Origin: Mucilaginibacter sp. 44-25
GTDB lineage: Bacteria; Bacteroidota; Bacteroidia; Sphingobacteriales; Sphingobacteriaceae
Length of the DNA stretch: 64,000 nucleotides
Direction of reading: 5' to 3'
Assembly: GCA_001898335.1 (NCBI GenBank)
Contig: MKTS01000012.1
Location: 124,001-188,000, forward strand
Shown: piece after piece, positions 16,690 to 25,198 of the stretch
Layout of the letters: each line of letters starts with the position of its first letter
Numbering within the stretch: position 1 is the first letter of the stretch
Notes under the pieces: generated by a model
What the model was told of the DNA's origin: nothing
Database searches by the model: none
What the model saw: the letters and a program-made list of their open reading frames with translations, nothing else
Position numbers and translations under genes: made by a program

Positions 16690-16714
16690 TCAGCCCCGCC
16701 AACAGCGGGGCTGA
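16690..16714 (-). terminator. Hairpin between the HMBD gene and the cus operon
   Basis: A perfect palindrome TCAGCCCCGC / GCGGGGCTGA with a 5-base loop, lying 7 bases behind the HMBD gene and 15 before the cusA start. On the minus strand only a weak T-rich tail follows (TTAAAG), so it may be a partial terminator or mRNA-stabilising hairpin that sets different levels of HMBD protein and pump. Confidence 0.55.
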
Positions 16715-16720
16715 AATGAA

Positions 16721-16969
16721 TTACATTTTCATTTTATCTGCCGGTTTCTTTTTGTCGGTCTTTTTAACCAGCGTCATGCCGCATTTAGTGCATTTGCCGG
16801 GTTTATCGCTAAGTACTTCCGGATGCATGGTACAAGTGTATTGTACTTTAGGGGCTGGTTTCACCTTTTTTGTTTGGGTGGTGTCGGAAACAGCATTGGT
16901 GCCATTGGAGGCAAAAACGGTCGCGGCAGAAAACAGGATGGCAACAGCCATCAGCATTACTTTTTTCAT
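16721..16969 (-). CDS. Small secreted heavy-metal-binding (HMBD) protein
   Basis: 82 residues with a signal peptide (MKKVMLMAVAILFSAATVFA). A single HMBD follows: QYTCTMHPEVLSDKPGKC with TKCGMTLVKK, and then a Lys/Met tail (KKPADKMKM). This is the same domain found in both adaptors and twice in the first multicopper oxidase. As a free-standing periplasmic protein it may act as a CusF-like Cu/Ag carrier feeding the RND pump (inference). It is the first gene ahead of the pump operon. Confidence 0.8.
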   Translation of the reverse strand: MKKVMLMAVAILFSAATVFASNGTNAVSDTTQTKKVKPAPKVQYTCTMHPEVLSDKPGKCTKCGMTLVKKTDKKKPADKMKM

Positions 16970-17089
16970 GAGTTTTAAAATTTAAAGTAAATAAATAGCA
17001 TAGGCAGAGCCAATGCGTTAGTTATGAATTAAGATGGATTACAATGGAATTATAGCCGGTACAGAAATACGGGCTAAGAAAAGTACAGG

Positions 17090-17458
17090 TCAGATCCTGT
17101 AGGCGCAGTTGAGGGTATAGATCGATATATCAGGGTTCCCTGGCGGGGCGTTCGCCTGATAACCGGTATGCACAATTTCCTCTGCAATGATATTAACAGC
17201 AGCCTGGTAAACAGGAGTTGGTAATAAGGCTGGTGTAGACGGACTCAAAACGGTGGCGGTCACCGTAACATGGCTGTCCTTTATCTTGAAACTTTTGCTT
17301 TCGTGCTTACAGCAGTTATCCTTATCAGCATGATCTGTCGAAGCAAAGGTCAGTGTCACCGAAGCAAGTTTACCGCAACAATAAAAACGGTTTATCCCGA
17401 TACCCACAAGGGATAAAAGATAAATAGCCGTTAACAATAAAAGTGCGGTGCGTTTCAC
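17090..17458 (-). CDS. HYC_CC_PP-type small secreted Cys-rich protein
   Basis: 122 residues starting at GTG. An N-terminal hydrophobic segment (ALLLLTAIYLLSLVGIGI) is followed by NRFYCCGKLAS, then KDNCCKHE and near the end APPGNPDISIYTLNCAYRI. The order [HF]YC, CC, PP matches the HYC_CC_PP family of Bacteroidota metal islands. The role is unknown; the Cys groups suggest periplasmic or surface metal binding. The layout (signal peptide, CC, PP, terminal beta-strand-like tail) recalls three other small genes in this window (24713, 27414 and 33580). Confidence 0.65.
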   Translation of the reverse strand: MKRTALLLLTAIYLLSLVGIGINRFYCCGKLASVTLTFASTDHADKDNCCKHESKSFKIKDSHVTVTATVLSPSTPALLPTPVYQAAVNIIAEEIVHTGYQANAPPGNPDISIYTLNCAYRI

Positions 17459-17536
17459 GAATCTAAATTACGATTTATATTTTAATTAAAAGCTGGTAAA
17501 CAGAGCCGCCCGGCAAACGAACGGCTCATTGTTTAC

Positions 17537-17728
17537 TTACAATTTACATTTAGTCTTGCATTCCCCGGAATCCTTACAGCTTTTACTGCAATAATCCTTG
17601 CAGTTAGGCCCGCATCCTTTTGCGCATTTAGAACAGGTTATTTTGCTATTGCAGCAAGGGGTATTGGCATAAGTATAAGAAACAACTGATAATAGCATCA
17701 CCATCGTGATGAAAAGAAACTTTTTCAT
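17537..17728 (-). CDS. Small secreted metallothionein-like Cys-rich protein
   Basis: 63 residues with a signal peptide (MKKFLFITMVMLLSVVSYTYA) and a mature part of ~42 residues holding 10 Cys (PCCNSK, CSKCAKGCGPNC, CSKSCKDSGEC, KTKCKL). Such density, with Lys between the Cys, resembles metallothioneins, but exported. Probably a periplasmic soft-metal sponge (inference). I recognise no named family. Confidence 0.65.
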   Translation of the reverse strand: MKKFLFITMVMLLSVVSYTYANTPCCNSKITCSKCAKGCGPNCKDYCSKSCKDSGECKTKCKL

Positions 17729-17791
17729 GATTTTAAATATAAAGATTAATAATTAATTGAATAAGTGGTCATGAACTGACCAGCATACGGA

Positions 17792-18127
17792 TTAATTAAT
17801 AAGTTTCGGCGGGTTCCAGCCATTGCCATGATAATCCGATAATTCGCCTATGGCAAAAGGAGAAGCAGACTGATTTTTTAAAATGGAAATAGTGGGTGAA
17901 GTAGAAACGGTATCACTAAAGACAAAATCGCACGTTCCACAGGATAACATTGCTTTACAATTACCTTTTGCGCAATCAGCTGAAGAATTGTGCTTCGCAT
18001 GGTTGCAACAGTCCTTCTGCAACTTTTCTACACAACAAGATGCTTTTCCGTGACAAACGTTTGCCATTCCCGAAATCGAGGATAACAGCAAAATATTCAG
18101 GACCAGAAAAACAGCTATTGATTTCAT
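17792..18127 (-). CDS. Small secreted Cys-rich protein
   Basis: 111 residues with a signal peptide (MKSIAVFLVLNILLLSSISGMA). The mature part has nine Cys (VCHGKASCCVEKLQKDCC, SADCAKGNCKAMLSCGTC), a Ser/Thr-rich stretch, and ends HGNGWNPPKLIN, with the PP near the C-terminus seen in its neighbours. It lies between the CPH-type ATPase and the metallothionein-like gene. Likely a periplasmic or surface copper-binding protein; no family assigned. Confidence 0.6.
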   Translation of the reverse strand: MKSIAVFLVLNILLLSSISGMANVCHGKASCCVEKLQKDCCNHAKHNSSADCAKGNCKAMLSCGTCDFVFSDTVSTSPTISILKNQSASPFAIGELSDYHGNGWNPPKLIN

Positions 18128-18207
18128 ATGACTATTATAATGCTAAGATACCGCCAATTGTTGCGGTCATTTTATATAATTTCGTTAAAATTTTATATCT
18201 TCTTGTG

Positions 18208-20286
18208 CTAAGCTTTCACTTTTAATAAGCTCGCATTGATCGCAACTACAACCGTACTTACGGTCATTAAAACCGCACCTGCTGCCGGGCTTAGTACCAT
18301 ACCCTGATTATACAGCACACCCGCGGCCAATGGCAAAGTAATCACATTATAGCCAGTCGCCCAAGCCAGGTTCTGGACCATCTTCCGGTAAGTCGCTCTG
18401 CCAAATAATATCAGACTAACAATGTCTTTTGGATTACTGTTCACTAAAACAATACCTGCTGTTTCTGCCGCGATATCGCTTCCTGACCCTACCGCTATCC
18501 CAATATCAGCCTGGGCAAGAGCAGGTGCATCATTAACCCCATCGCCAGTCATCGCAACAAATTCGCCTTTTTGCTGCAATTCTTTAATTTTCTCCAGCTT
18601 CTGATGCGGTAGCACTTCGGCAATAAAACTGTCCATGCCCAAAGTTTTACTCACGCTGCCGGCTACTTTATTATTATCTCCGGTAAGCAGAATAGATTTG
18701 ATACTTTCCTGTTTTAGCGTTCTTATAGCTTCAGCAGATTCGGGACGTATTTCATCAGATAAGGCGATATATCCTGACAGCTTCTTGTCGATCAGTACGA
18801 ATACCACCGTTTCGGTGTCGTTCGCAGTGAATCCATCCGGCAGCGATAATTTGTTTTCCTTTAAGTAACCTGGACTAACTACCATGATATTTTTACCTGC
18901 TACGGTGGCTTCCACACCCTGACCGGTTATGGCTCTAAAGTTTTCCGCCTTCGGAATAGTGATCTTTAAATCCTTTGTTTTTTGCAGAATGCCTGTAGCA
19001 ATTGGGTGTTCTGAATTTTGTTCGAGTGCAGATGCCAGACGGATAAGCTCATTTTTGTCCACTTCTTTATCCAACAGCACGATCTTTGACACTTCAAATT
19101 TCCCTACCGTAAGCGTACCGGTCTTATCGAATACAATGGTAGTGATCTTCCGGGAGTTTTCGAAAGCCGTTCTGTTCTTGATCAGTAATCCGTGTTTTGC
19201 AGACAAAGCAGTCGATTTAGCCACCACCAGCGGTACAGCTAACCCTAAAGCGTGAGGACAGCAAATTACAATAACAGTTACCATCCTTTCCATCGCGAAC
19301 GCTAAAGTTTGGCCCGTTAAATACCAATACAGAAAAGTGCCTATGCCGGTTACCAGGGCGATCACGGTTAACCATTTGGCCGCCGTATCTGCTAACAATT
19401 GCGTTTGTGACTTCGACTTTTGTGCATCGTCTACCAGTTTTACTACCTGTGACAGATAAGAATCTTTGGCTGCATGGGACACGGTAACTTTAAAAGAATT
19501 ATTGCCGTTGATAGATCCGGCTATTACTTTATCACCCTTTACTTTTTTTACCGGCTTGGATTCTCCGGTCAGCATGGATTCATTCAGGTAACTTTCGCCC
19601 TCCAGTATAACTCCGTCGGCCGCAACTTTTTCTCCTGGTTTTATCAAAATGACATCGTTTTCTTTTAACGTGTCAGTCTTTACGTCATGAACTTTGTCGG
19701 CCATGACCATGTGCGCATCAGCAGGCATTAATTGAACTAAAAGCTCCAGTTCATTTGACGCGCCCATGACCGAACGCATTTCTATCCAGTGCCCTAAGAG
19801 CATGATCAGGATCAGGGTAGCCAGTTCCCAAAAGAAATCCATGCCTTTTAGTCCAAACACGGTGGCCGTGCTGTAGGCATAGGCCACCGTTATGGCAAAT
19901 CCGATCAGCGTCATCATGCCCGGATTCTTAGCTTTCATTTCGCTCATCCAGCCACTTAGAAATGGCCAGCCGCCATAAACAAATATAACAGAAGCCAAAG
20001 CAAAAAGCACGTAGGATGCGCCTTTGAAATCAATTTCCAGGTGCAGCCATTGTTGTATTTGCATGGACAACAACATCACCGGGATGGTCAGTACTAACAC
20101 CACATAAAACCGCTTTTTAAAATCGGCGATCATCATGGCGTGGTGGTCATGCTCCGACATCTCCATGTGTGCATCGCTGCTATGCTTCATTGTACTGTGA
20201 TCCATACTATCAACGTTATGAGCCACCTGTTTACCGGCCGGCATTTTATGTTCTCCCATAGGAATATGATCGTGTTGACCTTTCAT
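18208..20286 (-). CDS. P1B-type ATPase, CPH (CopB-like) copper/silver exporter
   Basis: 692 residues. The N-terminus (~50 residues) is His/Met-rich (HDHIPMGEHKMPAGK, MEMSEHDHHAMM) in place of an HMA domain. Motifs: MLTGES (238-243), the transmembrane metal motif C-P-H (343-345, preceded by another Cys as CCPH), phosphorylation site DKTGTLT (Asp387) and GDGVNDAPAL. CPH pumps belong to the CopB group (P1B-3) and export Cu or Ag from the cytoplasm. It lies 12 bases after the multicopper oxidase gene, as one transcription unit. Confidence 0.92.
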   Translation of the reverse strand: MKGQHDHIPMGEHKMPAGKQVAHNVDSMDHSTMKHSSDAHMEMSEHDHHAMMIADFKKRFYVVLVLTIPVMLLSMQIQQWLHLEIDFKGASYVLFALASVIFVYGGWPFLSGWMSEMKAKNPGMMTLIGFAITVAYAYSTATVFGLKGMDFFWELATLILIMLLGHWIEMRSVMGASNELELLVQLMPADAHMVMADKVHDVKTDTLKENDVILIKPGEKVAADGVILEGESYLNESMLTGESKPVKKVKGDKVIAGSINGNNSFKVTVSHAAKDSYLSQVVKLVDDAQKSKSQTQLLADTAAKWLTVIALVTGIGTFLYWYLTGQTLAFAMERMVTVIVICCPHALGLAVPLVVAKSTALSAKHGLLIKNRTAFENSRKITTIVFDKTGTLTVGKFEVSKIVLLDKEVDKNELIRLASALEQNSEHPIATGILQKTKDLKITIPKAENFRAITGQGVEATVAGKNIMVVSPGYLKENKLSLPDGFTANDTETVVFVLIDKKLSGYIALSDEIRPESAEAIRTLKQESIKSILLTGDNNKVAGSVSKTLGMDSFIAEVLPHQKLEKIKELQQKGEFVAMTGDGVNDAPALAQADIGIAVGSGSDIAAETAGIVLVNSNPKDIVSLILFGRATYRKMVQNLAWATGYNVITLPLAAGVLYNQGMVLSPAAGAVLMTVSTVVVAINASLLKVKA

Positions 20287-20298
20287 AACTGTAGAATT

Positions 20299-23052
20299 TT
20301 AATAAGTTAATGTTAATCCACCACCTAAGCCCATATCGCTGTCGTAATGCGTTGACAGTGAAAAATATTTCGTGAGGATATATCGGAAGCCTGCTGCGTA
20401 TTCTTTATCGGTGTTGACCATGAGTGTCATACGGAGTCGCTGTGCTACGGGGATGTCCTCGCGCCCTAACTGGAAGCGCAACTTACCATTGCCGTCGATC
20501 CGCATATCAGCCACAAATAACATCGGAAGCGTGTATGCAACACCAGCAACTACGGTGTGTCGGTTTTCCTTGTTACTGACTTGGCCGAACAGATTCTTAT
20601 AGTCGCTGCCAAAAATGTTCTTTTCATCCGGATTGAACTTTTTGTAGTGATAATCAAAACCCACATACGGGAAAAGCCATTGGTTCCGCCCGATATAGCG
20701 GCCCACTGTGGTTTCACTTTCGTAACCCATCATGGCATCCGTGCCAAGGTGCCACATGGTCATCGCTTTCCAGCGTGTACTGCCCAGCATCAGCTGCCCG
20801 TCCGTTCCATTGCTTTCCAGGCCGACTTTGCCCATCAGATGCGGCATCTGATCGTCCCAAAAGAGTTTGCGCTGCGCCAGTTTAGGATCAGGCACATCAG
20901 GATTAGGCGGCGAGTTTTCATAGCTAAAAACGCGTCCCATGCCGCTCATCATGTGGTAAAGGATATGGCAGTGAAAGAACCAGTCGCCTCCTGGCTCGGA
21001 TGCCGCAAACTCTATCGTGTCCTTTTCCATCGGCATAATGTCGATGACATTTTTCATAGGGGCGTACTCACCCTGTCCGTTCAATACCCGGAAATCGTGC
21101 CCGTGCAAATGCATTGGGTGCCGCATCATGCTGTTATTATATAAGATAATACGAAGGTTCTCACCTTTTTTGATCAGGATCTTGTCGGACTCGGATACCG
21201 TTTTGTTATCCAGCGTCCAAACATACCTGTTCATGTTTCCGGTAAGATCAAATTTTAATTCCCTGAAGGGTCCTTTAGGCAAGGTCGTTTTATGGGGATC
21301 ACGGAGCATCGTATAATTAAGGGTCACAATATCAGGGTTTTCTGCCGCCATGTTCATGCCTGACATGCTTTTATCATTCCCCATCTGCATAGCGGCCATA
21401 CTGCTTTTCTTATCATCCGGTTTTGGATTTTCCTCACCGGTGATTTCCGGATACATGACGGTGTTCATGTCCATGATCTGGTTTTGCATGGCCATTCCGT
21501 CCATTTGCACCATGTTGCCGTTCATGTCCATCATATCATTCATCATTTTCATTCCGGCGAAATATTTCAACTTCGGCATCTTGCCCGCGTAAACCTTATC
21601 CCCCTTACCCAGCCACAGTGAAGCAGATTTGGTGCGGTCTTCGGGTGTTACCAGGAACTCATAACTCTTATTTTCCGGGATGGTGACTACAACATCGTAG
21701 GTTTCGGAGACGGCGATGATCAGCCTATCAACTTCTACCGGCTCGACATCATTACCATCCGTGGCAACCACGGTCATTTTACCACCTGCATATTTCAGCC
21801 AGAAATAGGAAGATGCGCCGCCGTTGGCAATCCGCAGCCTTACCTTATCGCCTGCCTTGAACTGTGGCTGCTCATTTTGATTTTTACCGTTGATCAGAAA
21901 TTTGTCGTAATAAACATCGCTTACATCCATGGCATTCATGCGTTTCCATTCATTGCCCACCTTGGTTTTAAAATGCCCGGTTTGGATAGCTTCCAGGTAA
22001 CTTTGAGTGGTGCCCTTTTTAATGGCGAACCAGTCAGTCGCGGCATGGAGGCTGCGCTGTACCTCTTTGGGGTTCATATTGGTCCAGTCACTCAGCACCA
22101 GCGGAATGGTCGGAATGTCCCATTCCTGGCGTTTGTTCATAATAAAAGCACCGTACATGCCGATCTGTTCCTGTAAACCCGTATGACTGTGATACCAATG
22201 GGTGCCATGTTGTTTGATGGGAAACTTATATAAATGCGTTTCACCCGGCTTGATCGGCATCTGGGTCATGTTAGGCACTCCGTCGTAACGGTTGGGTAGA
22301 AACAGCCCGTGCCAGTGCAGCGAGGTTTCTTCTTTCAGTTTGTTGTGAACATAGATTTCCGCGGTATCGCCTTCCGTAAATGTCAATGTCGGCATGGGAA
22401 TACTGCCGTTGACGGCAATGGCACGCTTTGGTTTTCCACCATAGGTAACGGTAGTATCGGATATATACAGGTCATAACGAACCGTACGTGGCGGATATTT
22501 AGCGCTAATAGTTTTGATAGCCCCTAAATGATCCTTGGCGGCGTGAATATCAGCCAGTTCGCTGCTCATGTTCATCCCATCCATGTTTATTCCCTTCATT
22601 TTTCCACCCGTTTTCGCACTGTCCGTTGCGGGCATGTTCATGCCATTCATATTCATGGCTTTTGGTTGCTCTTTGACCAGTTTCATGCCGCACTTGGGGC
22701 AGTTGCCTGGTTGGGCCGAATGAATATCAGGATGCATCGGGCACGTGTAACTGACAGCATTCGCCGCAGGCGCTTTTTCCATCGGCTTGTTATCCGCCTT
22801 CGCGTTTTTTCCCTTTACTGTCATGTTTTTAGCGGCTGTTTTCGGGGCAACTGCCTTAGGCTTTTCTTTAACCAGCTTCATGCCGCATTTGGGGCAATTA
22901 CCAGGTTTTGCGGCATGGATATCGGGATGCATAGGGCAGGTATAAGTGACCGGCTGCTGTTTCTGCATGCCCGGCATGACCTGCATATCGGTTTGAGCCT
23001 TCGCTATTTGCCCAAATAAAAGTATCAGCACAATAAGTGTTATATTTTTCAT
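20299..23052 (-). CDS. Multicopper oxidase (CopA/PcoA type) with two HMBDs and a fused CopB-like C-terminal domain
   Basis: 917 residues, far longer than a normal ~600-residue CopA. Signal peptide 1-19; HMBD 1 at about 36-63 and HMBD 2 at about 101-127 (YTCPMHPDIH, CPKCGMKLVKE). The three cupredoxin domains carry the copper ligands HWHG (246-249), HWYHSHTG (from 285), HPMHLHGHDF and DWFFHCHILYHMMSGM. A Met-rich insertion (MMDMNGNMVQMDGM) precedes the last domain. The final ~155 residues match CopB/PcoB outer-membrane protein (LMLGSTRWKAM, WLFPYVGFDYHYKKF, YILTKYFSLSTHYDSDMG). It probably oxidises Cu(I) in the periplasm while tethered to the outer membrane. Confidence 0.9.
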   Translation of the reverse strand: MKNITLIVLILLFGQIAKAQTDMQVMPGMQKQQPVTYTCPMHPDIHAAKPGNCPKCGMKLVKEKPKAVAPKTAAKNMTVKGKNAKADNKPMEKAPAANAVSYTCPMHPDIHSAQPGNCPKCGMKLVKEQPKAMNMNGMNMPATDSAKTGGKMKGINMDGMNMSSELADIHAAKDHLGAIKTISAKYPPRTVRYDLYISDTTVTYGGKPKRAIAVNGSIPMPTLTFTEGDTAEIYVHNKLKEETSLHWHGLFLPNRYDGVPNMTQMPIKPGETHLYKFPIKQHGTHWYHSHTGLQEQIGMYGAFIMNKRQEWDIPTIPLVLSDWTNMNPKEVQRSLHAATDWFAIKKGTTQSYLEAIQTGHFKTKVGNEWKRMNAMDVSDVYYDKFLINGKNQNEQPQFKAGDKVRLRIANGGASSYFWLKYAGGKMTVVATDGNDVEPVEVDRLIIAVSETYDVVVTIPENKSYEFLVTPEDRTKSASLWLGKGDKVYAGKMPKLKYFAGMKMMNDMMDMNGNMVQMDGMAMQNQIMDMNTVMYPEITGEENPKPDDKKSSMAAMQMGNDKSMSGMNMAAENPDIVTLNYTMLRDPHKTTLPKGPFRELKFDLTGNMNRYVWTLDNKTVSESDKILIKKGENLRIILYNNSMMRHPMHLHGHDFRVLNGQGEYAPMKNVIDIMPMEKDTIEFAASEPGGDWFFHCHILYHMMSGMGRVFSYENSPPNPDVPDPKLAQRKLFWDDQMPHLMGKVGLESNGTDGQLMLGSTRWKAMTMWHLGTDAMMGYESETTVGRYIGRNQWLFPYVGFDYHYKKFNPDEKNIFGSDYKNLFGQVSNKENRHTVVAGVAYTLPMLFVADMRIDGNGKLRFQLGREDIPVAQRLRMTLMVNTDKEYAAGFRYILTKYFSLSTHYDSDMGLGGGLTLTY

Positions 23053-23062
23053 CTTTTAACAT

Positions 23063-23524
23063 TTACGGCAGGGTGCTGCTGGTTTCTTTAGCCCAATTCA
23101 GCAACGTTGCCTTATCTTCTTTTGTAAGTATCGCACCACGGTGTATGATCGTATAGGAGCTTAAGGGCATAGTGCCTTCTTCCAAGCTTTCGCCAATAGC
23201 CCTTACGCGGCTTCGCTGCCGCCTGCCAGCGTAATCACCGAATTCGTCAAAATTCAGATCATCTTTGCCGTGCCTGATATGACCATCCAGTATATACCGG
23301 ACTGGCTGTAACTGCGCATACCAGGGATAGGTGGTATGATCGCTATGACAATCATAACATGACCGTTTGAATATGACCTGAACGTTTGATGGAACCGGGA
23401 TTGCATCTGCCATCGTTTTACCGGTAGGAGCTTTTCCTTCGTTGTGGTCGCGCGGGAAAAATTGGATAGCAGCAAGAAGCAACACTCCTGCTCCGATGAT
23501 CTTAACCGTCCTGTTCATGGTCAT
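23063..23524 (-). CDS. Haem-binding-domain protein with one CxxCH
   Basis: 153 residues with an N-terminal membrane anchor or signal (IIGAGVLLLAAIQFF). The single c-haem site CYDCHSDHTTYPWYAQLQPV is typical of the Haem_bd family (PF14376-like), and a later Met in EGTMPLSSY could be the distal ligand. These proteins are periplasmic, and in Bacteroidota they accompany DUF3347 proteins and multicopper oxidases. Possibly an electron acceptor or donor for copper oxidation (inference). 10 bases upstream of the oxidase gene. Confidence 0.75.
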   Translation of the reverse strand: MTMNRTVKIIGAGVLLLAAIQFFPRDHNEGKAPTGKTMADAIPVPSNVQVIFKRSCYDCHSDHTTYPWYAQLQPVRYILDGHIRHGKDDLNFDEFGDYAGRRQRSRVRAIGESLEEGTMPLSSYTIIHRGAILTKEDKATLLNWAKETSSTLP

Positions 23525-24109
23525 TTATTTTAATTCTTCCTTGATATTTCCGCAAGTTGACATCCCTGAACCCATATAGGGGTTTTTGATCTCTTTACTT
23601 TCACTTAGCCAGATCGCCCCTTTTTTATCATTATACATGGGGCAATGATCGACGAATAATGGCCGTCCCGCACCAAAAAGCTTGACCAGGTCATACATAT
23701 CCTTGCTTAGCATATCAAAGTGTTCACGCTGATGCGGCAGTTTTCCCGCGCTTTCGCCGATGTGCTCGGCCATTTCATGCGCGTCGTCGGCAATGTCCTC
23801 AAAAGATTTTTTCTGGGTCGCTGAAAGCGCGGATTTATCAAACTTTCCAAAAACATCAGCGAGGGCTTTACCAGCCGTTGCAGCGTCCTTACTGTTGTCT
23901 TGCGCCAACGCATTTTTCAATTCCAAATAACTGCCGACAAGTCCATTTACCGCTGTAGCAGGCTTTGAAGAAGTACCTGATTGTCCCGGCGCATTTGCCG
24001 TTTTGATTGAATCAGTAGCTGTGGAATTTGATGCGGATTTATTGTTGTTGCAAGCTGTGAATGAAACTGCGGTGATGGCTAAGGTGTAAACAATGATTAA
24101 ATTTTTCAT
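23525..24109 (-). CDS. DUF3347 lipoprotein (copy 2)
   Basis: 194-residue lipoprotein (lipobox AVSFTAC, Cys20). A Ser/Thr/Ala linker precedes the four-helix-like DUF3347 domain: LVGSYLELKNALAQD, then HQREHFDMLSKDMYDLVKLF, the metal-ligand stretch DHCPMYNDKKGAIWLSES, and NPYMGSGMSTCG. DUF3347 also occurs as a C-terminal domain of CusB-type proteins; its His, Cys and Met suggest Cu binding. It abuts the haem-binding gene by one base and shares the domain with the gene upstream. Confidence 0.8.
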   Translation of the reverse strand: MKNLIIVYTLAITAVSFTACNNNKSASNSTATDSIKTANAPGQSGTSSKPATAVNGLVGSYLELKNALAQDNSKDAATAGKALADVFGKFDKSALSATQKKSFEDIADDAHEMAEHIGESAGKLPHQREHFDMLSKDMYDLVKLFGAGRPLFVDHCPMYNDKKGAIWLSESKEIKNPYMGSGMSTCGNIKEELK

Positions 24110-24139
24110 GATATATGAATTTTGTGATAAGCATTAAAC

Positions 24140-24640
24140 TTATTTATTAAGCGTTTCGGCAACCTTGCCACAGGTGAGCATCTGGTTTCCGTAGTATGGG
24201 TTCTTGATCGCAGCTTCAGCAGAAAGCCAATAGCTTTTCTTCATCGGGCAATAAGCATAATAAACCGGCTTATCCGATAATTTCACTGCTTTTGCCAGTT
24301 TGAAGAAGTTCATGGAGAAATTGGCAAAGTGTTCCCGCTGATGGGCGATATCCTTGCTCTCTAAAATATGCCGCGCATCAAAAGCAAGCTTTTCCTGTGA
24401 AAGCATAAAGCCGTCCATCTCCGGCTTGTCAAGCGTCTTCATATCGACCTCATTGATCGCTTTCAGGAATTCGGCAGCATGAGTAGCTGCATCCGGGCTG
24501 TTTGAAGTGACAAGCGCGTCTTTTACGCCGTAATAAGAAGACAATAAAGAAGAAAGGGATGAGGTTTTAGCACCCTGGGCAAAAAGCTGTTGTGTAAGAG
24601 CGGTTGCAATGAAGGCAACCAGTAAAAATGTTTTTTTCAT
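24140..24640 (-). CDS. DUF3347 secreted protein (copy 1)
   Basis: 166 residues with a Sec signal peptide ending in LFAQG, not lipidated. The domain shows LSSYYGVKDALVTSNS, AHQREHFANFSMNFFKLAK, YAYCPMKKSYWLSAEA and NPYYGNQMLTCGKV. The His, Cys and Met ligand positions match the lipoprotein copy downstream. Together they offer one soluble and one membrane-attached version of the same putative copper-binding domain. Confidence 0.8.
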   Translation of the reverse strand: MKKTFLLVAFIATALTQQLFAQGAKTSSLSSLLSSYYGVKDALVTSNSPDAATHAAEFLKAINEVDMKTLDKPEMDGFMLSQEKLAFDARHILESKDIAHQREHFANFSMNFFKLAKAVKLSDKPVYYAYCPMKKSYWLSAEAAIKNPYYGNQMLTCGKVAETLNK

Positions 24641-24712
24641 GATCTGATAATTAATATAAAGTATTAAATTCGGGCATGGCTACGCCATGTAACGGTTTAA
24701 ACTTAGCCGAAA

Positions 24713-25126
24713 TCAGATCAACAGGCTGCGGTGCATGATATAAATATTTCTTGTCGGGGGACGCTGTCGCTCGTCAATAACGATACGGGGTGTCATAATC
24801 ACACCTGGATCGGGCAGCAAGGAAAATATCAGGTTGTTGCTGGTATAAAACAACGGCACTTTTAATACCAGATGGTCCGCTGACGGTACAAGCTTGGCCA
24901 ATGAAATAAAATTATTTACAGCGCTTTGGCAGCAAGGTTCATCAGCGCCTATCGTAGTTTGTCCGGGAAGCAGTTGATGATGCTCGTGCTTAACGGCTGC
25001 ATGATAGTGTTCGTGACTTTCGACCGCTTCGTAATGGTTATCGCGAGACATATGTAGAGCGCAGCTGAACCCTGTAACGGTATTCAGCATAAATATAAAG
25101 AGTAATAAAAGCGCTTTACTTCTCAT
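24713..25126 (-). CDS. Small secreted His/Cys protein with HRSLLI C-terminus (member 1)
   Basis: 137 residues from ATG 25126. The open frame extends to a TTG at 25135, but that codon lies inside a TAGATTTG promoter element (25133-25140), so ATG is preferred. Signal segment (MRSKALLLLFIFMLN), then a His-rich stretch (ESHEHYHAAVKHEHHQLL), a CC pair (EPCCQS) and the end RPPTRNIYIMHRSLLI. Two more genes in the window (27414 and 33580) end in the same way. Function unknown; the His/Cys content and copper neighbours suggest metal binding. Confidence 0.6.
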   Translation of the reverse strand: MRSKALLLLFIFMLNTVTGFSCALHMSRDNHYEAVESHEHYHAAVKHEHHQLLPGQTTIGADEPCCQSAVNNFISLAKLVPSADHLVLKVPLFYTSNNLIFSLLPDPGVIMTPRIVIDERQRPPTRNIYIMHRSLLI

Positions 25127-25198
25127 CTCCTGCAAATCTAAATAATCATTACCTACAACATTTATATAATTCCGTCAATATTTTATAGGCTACGGACA

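Noticed and set aside
16614..16985. 123-codon plus-strand frame opposite the HMBD gene
   Set aside because: Overlaps the start of cusA, the hairpin and the HMBD gene, all supported by domains on the other strand.
20557..21144. 195-codon plus-strand frame opposite the first multicopper oxidase
   Set aside because: His-rich only because the opposite strand encodes Met- and His-rich cupredoxin motifs; no protein family features.
22528..23019. 163-codon plus-strand frame opposite the HMBD region
   Set aside because: Antisense to two copies of the repeated HMBD; the apparent internal repeat is just the complement of that domain.
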